From contig CANNDT010000004.1 of assembly GCA_947503365.1 (NCBI GenBank), forward strand, positions 32,069 to 96,068: 64,000 bases of DNA, in the 5' to 3' direction. The DNA is from CANNDT01 sp945876205 (GTDB taxonomy: Bacteria; Acidobacteriota; Vicinamibacteria; Vicinamibacterales; UBA2999). The notes beneath the pieces were generated by a model. The model worked only from the letters and a program-made list of their open reading frames with translations. It was not told the DNA's origin and did no database searches. Positions 1 through 8,388 of the stretch are shown here, piece after piece; the stretch's first letter is position 1, and every line of letters starts with the position of its first letter. The position numbers and the translations under genes are program-made.

Positions 1-661
1 CTGAGCTCCAGCGATTTCGCCGGGTCGGCGATCTTGACGACGTACCAGCCGATCTGCCCCTCGCCTTCGGCGCGGTTCTCGTCGAGGTAGTCGTACTGGA
101 AGAAGAGCTGAGTCTTGTCGACGGCGTCCCCACCGTCGTAGATGCCCGAGACGTTGAACTCCCAGGTCTGACCACCGCCCTTCGGCTGCCAGATTGTCGC
201 GGTCAACGGGATACGATCGCCGACCTTCCAGCCGAATCGCGCGGCGATGTCCTTGCCAACAATTGCGCCCTGGCGATCGGCCAGCCACGCTTTCTGCTGA
301 TCGGCGGGGATGATGAACTCCGGGTAGACGGCCATGAACGTCTCCGGGTCCACTGCCATGTTGGCGAAGAAGTTGGCCGGATCCTGATACACGCCGCCGA
401 ACCAGGTCTGGTGCGACACCAGCTCGACGCCGTCGGTCTGCTGGAGCCTGGCCTGATAGGAGATGGGAAGCGGCATGATCAGGCTGACCTTGTGGATCAG
501 CACGAGCCGGTCGATGCCGGCGATGTCGACGCCGAAGCTGAACGACGTACGGATCGTCATCAGGATCCCGAAGAGCATGAACGCCACGAAGATCGACAAC
601 AGCGTGAACGTCGTCCTGAACTTCCGTCGCCAGATGTTCTTCCAGACGAGCGGCAGGAATT

Positions 662-665
<4 letters not shown>
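1..665 (-). CDS. MacB/LolC-type ABC exporter permease, N-terminal part (cut by window edge)
   Basis: This is the membrane permease of a type VII (MacB/LolCDE-like) ABC exporter, which works with the ATPase encoded just upstream. The frame opens at a GTG (665-663) overlapping the ATPase stop codon as GTGA and runs off the left edge, so about 221 residues are visible. The N-terminus KFLPLVWKNIWRRKFRTT, a hydrophobic segment at residues 20-38, and a following soluble region that would be periplasmic match the FtsX/MacB_PCD layout. The remaining transmembrane helices lie outside the window. The substrate is unknown; the adaptor gene farther upstream suggests export across the envelope. Confidence 0.8.
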
Positions 666-1354
<689 letters not shown>

Positions 1355-1371
1355 AGTCGCAGCTACCCGGC

Positions 1372-2595
1372 TTACGGTCTGACGACAACGCTTGCGCCGG
1401 CGGCCAAAGCCGGCGGCGGCGACAGCACCACACGTTCGCCGGCGTTCAAGCCAGCCAGTACTTCCAGTTGATCGCCATCCACGCCGCCGGTCCTGACCGC
1501 GCGGCGATCGACCACGCCATTGGCGACCACAAACGCGTACGACTGGTCATTCACTGTCCGGATCGCCGCGCGCGGCACCAGCGTGACGGCCCTGGCGACG
1601 GCTCCGGCGCCGGCAGCCGATTCGCGCAGGAACGTCACCTTCACACCCATGTCCGGCAGAATCCGCGGATCGAGCGCATCGAAAGCGATGCGTACCAGGA
1701 CGGTCGCCTTCTGGCGATCGGCGGTCGGTACCATCGTGATCACACGCGCCGGGATCTCCCAATCCGGGTAGGCGTCGAGCACGGCCTTCACCGGCTGACC
1801 CGGCGTCACCCGATTGATGTAGCTCTCGTTGACATCGACTTCGATCTCCAGCGACCGCATGTCGACGATGGTGCAGATGCCGGTGCGGGTGAAACCGCCG
1901 CCGGCCGACACTGGCGACACCATTTCACCGGGCTGGGCGTCTTTCGAGATCGCGACGCCGCTGAACGGTGCCCGGATGACCATGTCATCGAGGCTGGTGC
2001 GCTGAAACTCTGCCTGCCGCTCGGCCACCAGAACCTGCTGACGTGCGGCGGCGATCCGCGCCTCGAAGGAATCGACCTGCGCCTGCCCCGCCTCGATCTC
2101 AGCCTGGGTCGACAGCCCGTCCTTGATCAGGCGACTGAGCCGGGCGAGCGTCACCCTGGCCTCGTCGAATCGCACTTCGTTCTCTCGAACCGCTCGCCTG
2201 GACGCTTCGGTCTGCGCCTCAGCCAGCGCCAGCGCCGCCCGTGGCGTCGCGTCATCCAGCCGCGCCAGGACCTGGCCCTGGGTCACGGCCATGCCCTCTT
2301 CGACGTTGATCTCGACAACCTTGCCGGTCACCTTCGACGACACGGTGGCCCGGCGGCGCGCAGCGACGTAGCCGGACGCGTTGAGCACCGAGGCCTGCGT
2401 GCCCGCCTCGCGGGCGGAGACGGTGGCCGTCTCCACCTCGAGGGGCTGGACGCGCGTCTGCCAGCGCCATACCCCAGCGGCCCCGGCGAGGAGCACGATC
2501 GCCAGCAGGAGCCAGACCGGCCAGCGGCTGCCGCCGCGCCGCTCAGGTTCGCGCTCGATGCGCAGGGCCGCGAGTTCATTCTTGAGATCGGACAT
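1372..2595 (-). CDS. Membrane fusion protein (MacA/HlyD-like periplasmic adaptor)
   Basis: This 407-residue adaptor links an inner-membrane exporter to an outer-membrane channel. One membrane anchor spans residues 26-43. Then follow a barrel-sandwich/biotinyl-lipoyl-like half (the ASGYVAARRRATVSSKVTGK stretch), a helical hairpin rich in A, E and R (about 120-190), a second lipoyl half (MVIRAPFSGVAISK) and C-terminal beta-barrel domains. It is the first gene of the ABC exporter operon. A -10-like TATACT at 2614-2609 places a possible transcription start only a few bases before the ATG, and no Shine-Dalgarno sequence is evident. Confidence 0.85.
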   Translation of the reverse strand: MSDLKNELAALRIEREPERRGGSRWPVWLLLAIVLLAGAAGVWRWQTRVQPLEVETATVSAREAGTQASVLNASGYVAARRRATVSSKVTGKVVEINVEEGMAVTQGQVLARLDDATPRAALALAEAQTEASRRAVRENEVRFDEARVTLARLSRLIKDGLSTQAEIEAGQAQVDSFEARIAAARQQVLVAERQAEFQRTSLDDMVIRAPFSGVAISKDAQPGEMVSPVSAGGGFTRTGICTIVDMRSLEIEVDVNESYINRVTPGQPVKAVLDAYPDWEIPARVITMVPTADRQKATVLVRIAFDALDPRILPDMGVKVTFLRESAAGAGAVARAVTLVPRAAIRTVNDQSYAFVVANGVVDRRAVRTGGVDGDQLEVLAGLNAGERVVLSPPPALAAGASVVVRP

Positions 2596-2608
2596 GGTCG
2601 GCTGGATC

Positions 2609-2614
2609 AGTATA
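2609..2614 (-). promoter_or_regulatory. -10-like hexamer of the MFP gene
   Basis: TATACT on the minus strand ends 13 bases before the ATG at 2595. No convincing -35 was found. If used, the transcript would have a very short or absent leader. Confidence 0.35.
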
Positions 2615-2667
2615 GCCAGCGGGTTTGACGCAGACCGCGACGGCCTGTTCCCTCGTCAGGACCGGGG

Positions 2668-3243
2668 TCAGGCGCGGCCCGCGAACTCCCGCGTTTCGGT
2701 GTGGACCTTCACCCGCTCGCCCTCTTTTATGAAGAGGGGGACTCGAATCTCCAGTCCGCTGTCGGTCGTGGCTGGCTTGGTGACGCCGCCGCTGGCGGTG
2801 TCGCCGCGCACGCCCGGCTCGGTGCTGGTGACGGTCATCTCGACAATCGCCGGGAACTGCAGGCCGATCGGCGCGCCGTTGTACTTCTGCACCTGCAGAA
2901 TCAGGTTGTCGACGAGCAGTTTCGCATCCTCGCCGAGGACGTCGCCGCGCAGCGTCAACGTCTCGAAGTTCTCCTGATCCATGAAGTGATACCCGTCGCT
3001 ATCCGAGTAGAGATAGGCGGCGCTGATCATCTCGAGATCCGGCTCGTTGAATTTCTCCCCGGCCTTGAATGTCTTGTCGAAGACCGCCCGGGTCAGCAGG
3101 TTCCGCATCTTCAGCCGGACGAGCGTCTGCCCGCCTCGAGCTGTCGGCTTGGAGATCTCGACGTCCAGGCAGTGGTAAGGCGCGCCCTCGAACTCGAAGT
3201 ACATCTTCCGCTTGATCTCAATCGCTTCCAGCATTCCGGCCAT
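2668..3243 (-). CDS. efp: Elongation factor P, with an EfpL/YeiP-like loop
   Basis: This 191-residue factor binds the ribosome between the P and E sites and relieves stalling at polyproline. It has the three-domain EF-P layout, with the domain III signature GDTASGGVTKPAT and ending EFAGRA. The loop that usually reads KPGKG in EF-P is here KPTARGG (residues 32-38), two residues longer and with arginine rather than lysine at the tip; from memory this is the form found in the paralogue EfpL/YeiP. No modification enzymes (EpmA/B, EarP) are in the window. ATGs at 3243 and 3234 are both possible starts. It stands alone between the exporter and oxidase operons. Confidence 0.9.
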   Translation of the reverse strand: MAGMLEAIEIKRKMYFEFEGAPYHCLDVEISKPTARGGQTLVRLKMRNLLTRAVFDKTFKAGEKFNEPDLEMISAAYLYSDSDGYHFMDQENFETLTLRGDVLGEDAKLLVDNLILQVQKYNGAPIGLQFPAIVEMTVTSTEPGVRGDTASGGVTKPATTDSGLEIRVPLFIKEGERVKVHTETREFAGRA

Positions 3244-3251
3244 AGCTGTCC

Positions 3252-3257
3252 ATTCTA
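3252..3257 (-). promoter_or_regulatory. -10-like hexamer of efp
   Basis: TAGAAT on the minus strand lies 8 bases before the first ATG of efp, so a start 6-8 bases downstream would coincide with the start codon. The -35 region is poor. Confidence 0.35.
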
Positions 3258-3284
3258 TGGCTGGAGCGTGTTCCGGAGGGTGCT

Positions 3285-3671
3285 TTAGCGCGCGTCTGGG
3301 GCGACGGGCCGGGCCTGCGCCGGCAGGGTCGGGGTCGTCTGTACGCCGGCGCCGGCCGTCCCGCGCGGTGATGCGTACCAGCCGCGCGACAGGTAGTCGG
3401 TCATCGTCAGCAGCAGCAGAATGGCGAGGAAGAAGAACGCCATCCCGACCACCATTTTCGTCAGGCGGCTGCTGTACTTCACGTGCATGAAGAACAGGAT
3501 GACGAGCGTCGCCTTGGTGATCGCGATCGCCAGGGCGACCGGGAAATTCATCAAGCCGAGATCGATGAACGCGACGCCGATGGTGACGCCGGTAAGCACC
3601 ATCAGCGCGCCGAAGATCGCGTAGTACATGCTCTTCGGAGAAACGTGTCCGCCGGCTGCGTGTTCTGACAT
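3285..3671 (-). CDS. ctaF: Cytochrome c oxidase subunit IV (caa3 type)
   Basis: This small 128-residue membrane protein has three hydrophobic segments (about residues 17-37, 43-63 and 72-92) and the motif ITKATLVILFFMHVKYSSR typical of prokaryotic subunit IV (CoxD/CtaF). It is an accessory, non-catalytic subunit that stabilises the oxidase. It is the last gene of the respiratory operon, 3 bp after subunit III. Its C-terminal tail, rich in T, A and P, is predicted to be soluble. Confidence 0.85.
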   Translation of the reverse strand: MSEHAAGGHVSPKSMYYAIFGALMVLTGVTIGVAFIDLGLMNFPVALAIAITKATLVILFFMHVKYSSRLTKMVVGMAFFFLAILLLLTMTDYLSRGWYASPRGTAGAGVQTTPTLPAQARPVAPDAR

Positions 3672-3674
3672 GGC

Positions 3675-4361
3675 CTATACGACCCGGTGAACCCGATCCA
3701 CGAGGTACAGGAGCGGGAACAGAAAAATCCAGACGATGTCGACGAAATGCCAGTAGAGGCCTGACATTTCAACCGGCGTATACCACTGGGGCGAGAAGCG
3801 CCCCTTCCACGCCATCCAGGTGATCACACTCATCAAGACGAAGCCGATGAGCATGTGGAGCGCGTGGAGCCCGGTCATCGCGAAGTACAGGGAGATGAAG
3901 ATCTCGACCTGCGCGGCATGCGGCCCCTCGAAGTGGAAGTTCGCGCCGGGGATGTGGCCGAGGTCGTACTTGTGCTTGTACTCGAAGAACTTGATGACGA
4001 GGAACGTGAGCCCGAGGAGCATCGTCAGGATCAGCCAGGTGACCGTCGACTTGCGGCCGCCGGTCTGCGCCGACCGCACGGCAAAGGCCATCGTCAGCGA
4101 GCTGCCGATCAGCACCGCCGTGTTGATGCCGCCGAGCATGATGTCGAGCTCGGTGCTGCCCTCTGACCACGCCTCCGGGTACCACACCCGATAGAGCAGG
4201 TAGGCCATGAACAGGCCGCCGAAGAACATGACCTCGGTGACGAGGAACAGCCACATCCCGAGGGTCGAGGCCTCGAGCTGCTGCTCCATCGTCTCGAAGT
4301 GATGGGCATGCGCCGGATGATGAGCGTGCGCGTCGGCGTGCGCGGCTAGAGCCTCAGGCAA
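3675..4361 (-). CDS. ctaE: Cytochrome c oxidase subunit III
   Basis: This 228-residue membrane protein has the subunit III core: STLGMWLFLVTEVMFFGGLF, then the ending YWHFVDIVWIFLFPLLY with the conserved WHFVD. Five to seven helices are expected. The frame starts at a TTG overlapping the end of subunit I; an internal ATG (Met25) is an alternative. If the TTG is right, the first 25 residues carry a striking histidine run (HADAHAHHPAHAHH). The subunit has no redox centre and supports the catalytic subunit. Confidence 0.92.
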   Translation of the reverse strand: MPEALAAHADAHAHHPAHAHHFETMEQQLEASTLGMWLFLVTEVMFFGGLFMAYLLYRVWYPEAWSEGSTELDIMLGGINTAVLIGSSLTMAFAVRSAQTGGRKSTVTWLILTMLLGLTFLVIKFFEYKHKYDLGHIPGANFHFEGPHAAQVEIFISLYFAMTGLHALHMLIGFVLMSVITWMAWKGRFSPQWYTPVEMSGLYWHFVDIVWIFLFPLLYLVDRVHRVV

Positions 4362-5970
4362 CTTTCATCTCCCGCTTCGAATACTCGTAGGCGCCCTCGG
4401 TCACCACCGGCGTCACCGCGAAGTTCTCGGGGATCGGCGGTGACTGCGTCGTCCACTCGAGGCCGGTCGCCAGCCACGGGTTCGCGCCCGCCTTCTCGCC
4501 CTTGAAGAACGACCAGGCCAGATACCCGAGGCAGAGCATGTAGCCGGCGCCGAGCACCGTGGCTCCGGCCGACGACAGCACGTTCAGCACCTGAAACTCC
4601 GGCGGATACATGTGATACCGGCGCGGCATCCCGAGGTAGCCGAGAATGAACTGGGGAAAGAACGTCAGGTTGAAACCGACGAAGACGAGCAGCGCCGACA
4701 GCGACGACAGCGTGTCGTTGTACATGCGGCCGGTCATCTTCGGCCACCAGTAGTGGAGGCCAGCGAAGTAGCCCATGATCGCGCCGCCGACCATGATGTA
4801 GTGGAAGTGCGCGACGACGAAATAGGTGTCGTGGATGTGCACGTCGAGGCCGAGCGAAGCGGTGAAAAGACCGGTGAGGCCGCCGACCAGGAAGAGGCCG
4901 AGGAAGCCGAACACCCACATCATTGGCGACTTCCACCAGATGGCGCCACGATACAGCGTCGCCGTCCAGTTGAAGACCTTGACAGCGGACGGAATGGCGA
5001 CCGCGTAGGTCAGGAACGAGAACACCATCGCGGAATACGGCGAGATGCCGGCCACGAACAGGTGGTGTGCCCACACCAGGAAACCGAACACGGCGATCGC
5101 CAGGCTCGAGAACGCCACGAACGAATAGCCGAAGACGGTCTTGCGCGAGAAGCAGGCGATGACCTCGCTGATGGCGCCCATCGGCGGCAGGATCATGATG
5201 TAGACGGCCGGGTGCGAGTAGAACCAGAAGAGGTGCTGGAAGAGCACCGGATCTCCGCCGAGCGCCGGGTTGAAGATGCCGAGGCCGGCGACCCGCTCGA
5301 GGAAGAGCATCAGGACGGTGATCGCAATCACCGGCGTGCCAAGGATCTGCACGAGGCTCGTCGCGTAGACCGCCCAGACGAACAGCGGCAGGCGGAACCA
5401 GGTGAGCCCCGGCGCGCGCATCCGGTGAATCGTCACCATGAAGTTGAGTCCGGTCAGGATCGACGAGAAGCCGGTGATGAAGACGCCGAGCCCGGTCAGC
5501 GCGACGTGCGAGGGCGAGCCAGACGTGCTGTAGGGCGGATAGAACGTCCAGCCGGTGTCTACCCCGCCCTGAATCAGCGCGGTCAGGGTGAACGCCAGCC
5601 CGATCACGAATACATACCAGCTGATCAGGTTGATCGTCGGGAACGCCACGTCCTTGGCGCCGAGCTGCAGCGGCAGCACGAAGTTGCCGAGAATGGCCGG
5701 TACCGCCGGGATCAGCACGAAGAACACCATCATGATCCCGTGCATCGTGAACATGCGGTTGTAGGTGTCGGCCGACACGAGGTCCCCGCCCGGGGTCGCC
5801 AGCTCAATGCGAATGCCGGCGGCGAAGAGCGCACCAATCAGGAACGCGATGGTGACGACGACCATGTACATCAGACCGATGCGCTTGTGGTCCTTCGTCA
5901 GCAGCCACGACGCGACGGTCGTCCTGACGTTCAGGTAGTTGACCGGTGATTCTGCAACCGTTGTCGTCAT
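4354..5970 (-). CDS. ctaD: Cytochrome c oxidase subunit I, type A2
   Basis: This 538-residue catalytic subunit of the heme-copper oxidase reduces O2 to water and pumps protons. Heme and copper ligands are visible: H77 (low-spin heme), H253 with cross-linking Y257 (YSHPAVY), H302/H303 (CuB), and H388/H390 in HDTYFVVAHFHY. The YSHP sequence replaces the GHPE of A1 oxidases, so the D-channel glutamate is absent; this marks the A2 subfamily. The gene sits between subunits II and III in the same operon and overlaps subunit III by 8 bp. Confidence 0.96.
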   Translation of the reverse strand: MTTTVAESPVNYLNVRTTVASWLLTKDHKRIGLMYMVVVTIAFLIGALFAAGIRIELATPGGDLVSADTYNRMFTMHGIMMVFFVLIPAVPAILGNFVLPLQLGAKDVAFPTINLISWYVFVIGLAFTLTALIQGGVDTGWTFYPPYSTSGSPSHVALTGLGVFITGFSSILTGLNFMVTIHRMRAPGLTWFRLPLFVWAVYATSLVQILGTPVIAITVLMLFLERVAGLGIFNPALGGDPVLFQHLFWFYSHPAVYIMILPPMGAISEVIACFSRKTVFGYSFVAFSSLAIAVFGFLVWAHHLFVAGISPYSAMVFSFLTYAVAIPSAVKVFNWTATLYRGAIWWKSPMMWVFGFLGLFLVGGLTGLFTASLGLDVHIHDTYFVVAHFHYIMVGGAIMGYFAGLHYWWPKMTGRMYNDTLSSLSALLVFVGFNLTFFPQFILGYLGMPRRYHMYPPEFQVLNVLSSAGATVLGAGYMLCLGYLAWSFFKGEKAGANPWLATGLEWTTQSPPIPENFAVTPVVTEGAYEYSKREMKVA

Positions 5971-5979
5971 GTCTGGTGC

Positions 5980-6984
5980 CTACCTTCGCTCGCCCTGGGA
6001 TTGTGCGGGTGGTGTCGCGGCCGGTGCCGCGTTCGTCTGCGTCGTCTCGCCGCCGGAGAGCGACTTGATGTGCTCGATGAGGCTCATCACGCCGTCTTCG
6101 TTCACCAGCCCCTGGAACGTCGGCATGAGCGGCTGATAGCCCTCGACGAGCTTCGTCTGCGGCGTCAGGATCGACTCGCGGATGTAGGTCTCGTCGGCGA
6201 TCACCTTCTGGCCGTTGGCCAGCGTGACCTGCGAGCCGAAGACGCCCTGGAGCGAAGGCCCACGGCCGGTGCCGTCGCTGACGTGACACGTGGTACACGC
6301 CAGGTCCTGGAACAGCTGCTGGCCGCGCGCCTGCATCGAGCCGCCGGCCGTCGTGCCACCACCCGACAGCCACGCCTGGTAGTCGTCCTGCTCCATCACG
6401 TAGACGGTGCCGATCATCCCGGAGTGGCTCGTGCCGCAGTACTCGGCGCAGAACAGGCGGTACTCGCCCGTCTTGGTCGCCTCGAACCAGATCGAGCTGT
6501 AGCGGCCCGGGATCGCGTCGGCTTTGACGCGGAACGCCGGAATGTACAGGTCGTGCAGCACGTCCTCGGAGGTGAAGGTCACTTTCACCGCGCGGCCGAC
6601 GGGCACGTGGAGCGTGTTGATCTCACGCTGGCCGTCGGCGTGCTGGAAACGCCACATCCACCGCTTGCCGGTCGAGTAGATCTCGAGTGTCTCAGCCGGC
6701 GGCCGGATGATCTGAAAGAAGACGACCGTCGACCAGACGAAGATCGCGATCGCCACAAAGAACGGAATGAGCGACCACCCGATCTCAAGCGGGACCGATC
6801 CGGTAATCGGGGCGCCGACCTTCAGGCCGGTGGGATCGCGGTACTTGATCGCGAAGTAGCCCACGAGCACGACCACGAGCAGCGCAAAGAACGCCGTGAC
6901 CGCCAGGATGAAGAAGTACAGGGCGTCGACCTTCGGCGCGAGGGTCGAGGCCTGGACCGGAAACAGCGGGATGCCGGACAACAT
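5980..6984 (-). CDS. ctaC: Cytochrome c oxidase subunit II with fused cytochrome c (caa3)
   Basis: This 334-residue subunit accepts electrons and passes them to subunit I. Two N-terminal membrane helices (about 22-46 and 70-93) anchor a cupredoxin domain whose CuA ligands are H144, C179, E181, C183, H187 and M190 (CAEYCGTSHSGM). A C-terminal cytochrome c domain carries CTTCH at 230-234 and a likely Met ligand in PLMPTF. The fusion defines a caa3-type enzyme. It follows SCO by 4 bp, which fits copper delivery to CuA. Confidence 0.95.
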   Translation of the reverse strand: MLSGIPLFPVQASTLAPKVDALYFFILAVTAFFALLVVVLVGYFAIKYRDPTGLKVGAPITGSVPLEIGWSLIPFFVAIAIFVWSTVVFFQIIRPPAETLEIYSTGKRWMWRFQHADGQREINTLHVPVGRAVKVTFTSEDVLHDLYIPAFRVKADAIPGRYSSIWFEATKTGEYRLFCAEYCGTSHSGMIGTVYVMEQDDYQAWLSGGGTTAGGSMQARGQQLFQDLACTTCHVSDGTGRGPSLQGVFGSQVTLANGQKVIADETYIRESILTPQTKLVEGYQPLMPTFQGLVNEDGVMSLIEHIKSLSGGETTQTNAAPAATPPAQSQGERR

Positions 6985-6988
6985 AGTT

Positions 6989-7864
6989 TTAGAGGCGCCC
7001 CTCCGCGGGCAGGCGCGGTTCCTGGCGCCGCGTCAGCAGCATGACGCCGAGGATGAATGCCACCGTCAGCACGCCGCCGGCGCGGATCAGGTTCTTGATC
7101 ACGACGCCGTAGCGGCCGCTCAGAGGGTCGTACTGAAAACAGAACAGGAGCAGCTCGTCGACCGGGGAGCCGATGTGCCCCTGGCTTGATTCGACCAGCG
7201 CCATGCGCAGCTCGCGTGGCGAATACTCGATTCCGTAGAAATAGCGCGACAGCAGTCCTTCGGGGGTCACCACGAGCAGGCCGCTGACGTGGGCGAACTG
7301 CTCCGTCTGCTCGTCCCACTTGTAAGTGAAGCCCGCCGCCGAGGCGACGCGCCGGACCGTCGCTTCATCTCCGGTCAGCAGGTGCCAGCCGGCCGCGGTG
7401 TCCTGCTCCGTCCAGTATTCCAGGTGCGTGCGCTCCTTCTCGAGCGCCGCGGCGGGCGTGTCGCGCGGGTCGAAGCTGACGAGCACGACGTCGAAGTCCT
7501 TGCCGGCCTCGAACGACAAGGCGCGCAACGAGGCCGACAGCCCATTCATCACCTGGATGCAGAGCATTGGGCACTGGAAATAGACAAAGGCCAGGATCAC
7601 CGGCTTGTTGCCGCCGAAATACTTGCCGAGCGGAACTGAGGCGCCGTGCTCATCCTTAAGCACCGCATCGAGCGGCAGCGGCTGGCCGAGACGCTGCGCG
7701 AAGGTCATCTCCTTCAGCGATGCGGGGCGCGTCTCCGCCGTCATCGCCGGCGTCTCGGAGAAGCCCTTGAGGAAGTTCGGGCTCTGGGCTGACGCCCCGG
7801 CAATGCAAAATGCAAAATTCAAGATGCAAAATGCCGCGCCGATGACACGGGCGTGCGCGCTCAC
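6989..7864 (-). CDS. SCO1/SenC/PrrC family copper chaperone
   Basis: This 291-residue thioredoxin-fold protein delivers copper to the CuA site. The CPMLC motif is at residues 98-102, with a candidate histidine ligand in FAHVSGLLVVTPEG at about 191. A signal peptide covers roughly residues 1-26 and a C-terminal helix lies near 265-285. It starts at a GTG overlapping the upstream stop (GTGA) and is followed 4 bp later by oxidase subunit II. The signal-peptide core (AFCILNFAFCI) is encoded by an AT-rich tandem repeat unlike the rest of the gene. Confidence 0.9.
   Translation of the reverse strand: MSAHARVIGAAFCILNFAFCIAGASAQSPNFLKGFSETPAMTAETRPASLKEMTFAQRLGQPLPLDAVLKDEHGASVPLGKYFGGNKPVILAFVYFQCPMLCIQVMNGLSASLRALSFEAGKDFDVVLVSFDPRDTPAAALEKERTHLEYWTEQDTAAGWHLLTGDEATVRRVASAAGFTYKWDEQTEQFAHVSGLLVVTPEGLLSRYFYGIEYSPRELRMALVESSQGHIGSPVDELLLFCFQYDPLSGRYGVVIKNLIRAGGVLTVAFILGVMLLTRRQEPRLPAEGRL
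7802..7834. repeat. AT-rich iterated repeat of the TGCAAAAT type
   Basis: The segment reiterates TGCAAAAT, with one ATTCAAGA variant. It lies inside the SCO gene and encodes the hydrophobic core of its signal peptide. Its base composition contrasts sharply with the GC-rich flanks. Confidence 0.75.
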
Positions 7865-8388
7865 TGTCTCCGCCGTTCCATGACGCGTCCGGCGCTCGAG
7901 TCTGAGGCGAAGGTTCCCGGCGTCTCCGCAGGCTGTGCCGGATCCGCGACGCGCGACGGCAGTCCCTGGGCGAGGACCTTGCGCATCGCGTCCTCGATCG
8001 GAATGTACACGCCGCCCGTGTTCCTGTCGACCCAGCCGTAGCCGTGGAGCGTGGCCTCTTCCTGCACGCGGAACTCGTAGATCTCGTTCTCCGGGAACTG
8101 CTGGAGCCTGGGCGCCGCCGGGAGCGAGGGCTCACGGCTGACGGCCAGCGGATAGCGGGGCTCCGAGCGCTCCATTGCCTGGTCGATCATCAGGTTGTAG
8201 GCGAGCCCCAGGCCGATATGGATCACCACGGCCGACACGACCAGCCAGAAGCCAAACTTGGCGATCGTCCAGACGCTGGCGTCGGTGTGCTCGTACCCGG
8301 CGCCTGCAGGCGTCTCAAAGTACTGGGCGTCGGCACCAGTGAAGTCAGCCGGGTCGGGCGGCTCGGAGGCGAAATCGTGATGCGCCAT
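7861..8388 (-). CDS. Single-pass membrane protein of the alternative complex III operon, function unknown
   Basis: This 175-residue protein is not recognised by name. It has an acidic N-terminus (MAHHDFASEPPDPADF), one membrane helix at about residues 44-66 (FGFWLVVSAVVIHIGLGLAY) and a soluble C-terminal region of about 105 residues containing GYGWVDRNTGGVYIPIEDAM. The ATG at 8388 overlaps the actF stop codon (ATGA) and its own stop overlaps the SCO start (GTGA), so it is translationally locked between complex III and oxidase genes. A role in assembling or docking complex III and the oxidase is an inference. The frame is open farther upstream, but that part would lie wholly inside actF. Confidence 0.75.
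   Translation of the reverse strand: MAHHDFASEPPDPADFTGADAQYFETPAGAGYEHTDASVWTIAKFGFWLVVSAVVIHIGLGLAYNLMIDQAMERSEPRYPLAVSREPSLPAAPRLQQFPENEIYEFRVQEEATLHGYGWVDRNTGGVYIPIEDAMRKVLAQGLPSRVADPAQPAETPGTFASDSSAGRVMERRRQ

Noticed and set aside
4612..5949. Plus-strand open frame opposite ctaD
   Set aside because: It is extremely rich in R, E, D and H with no domain, an antisense shadow.
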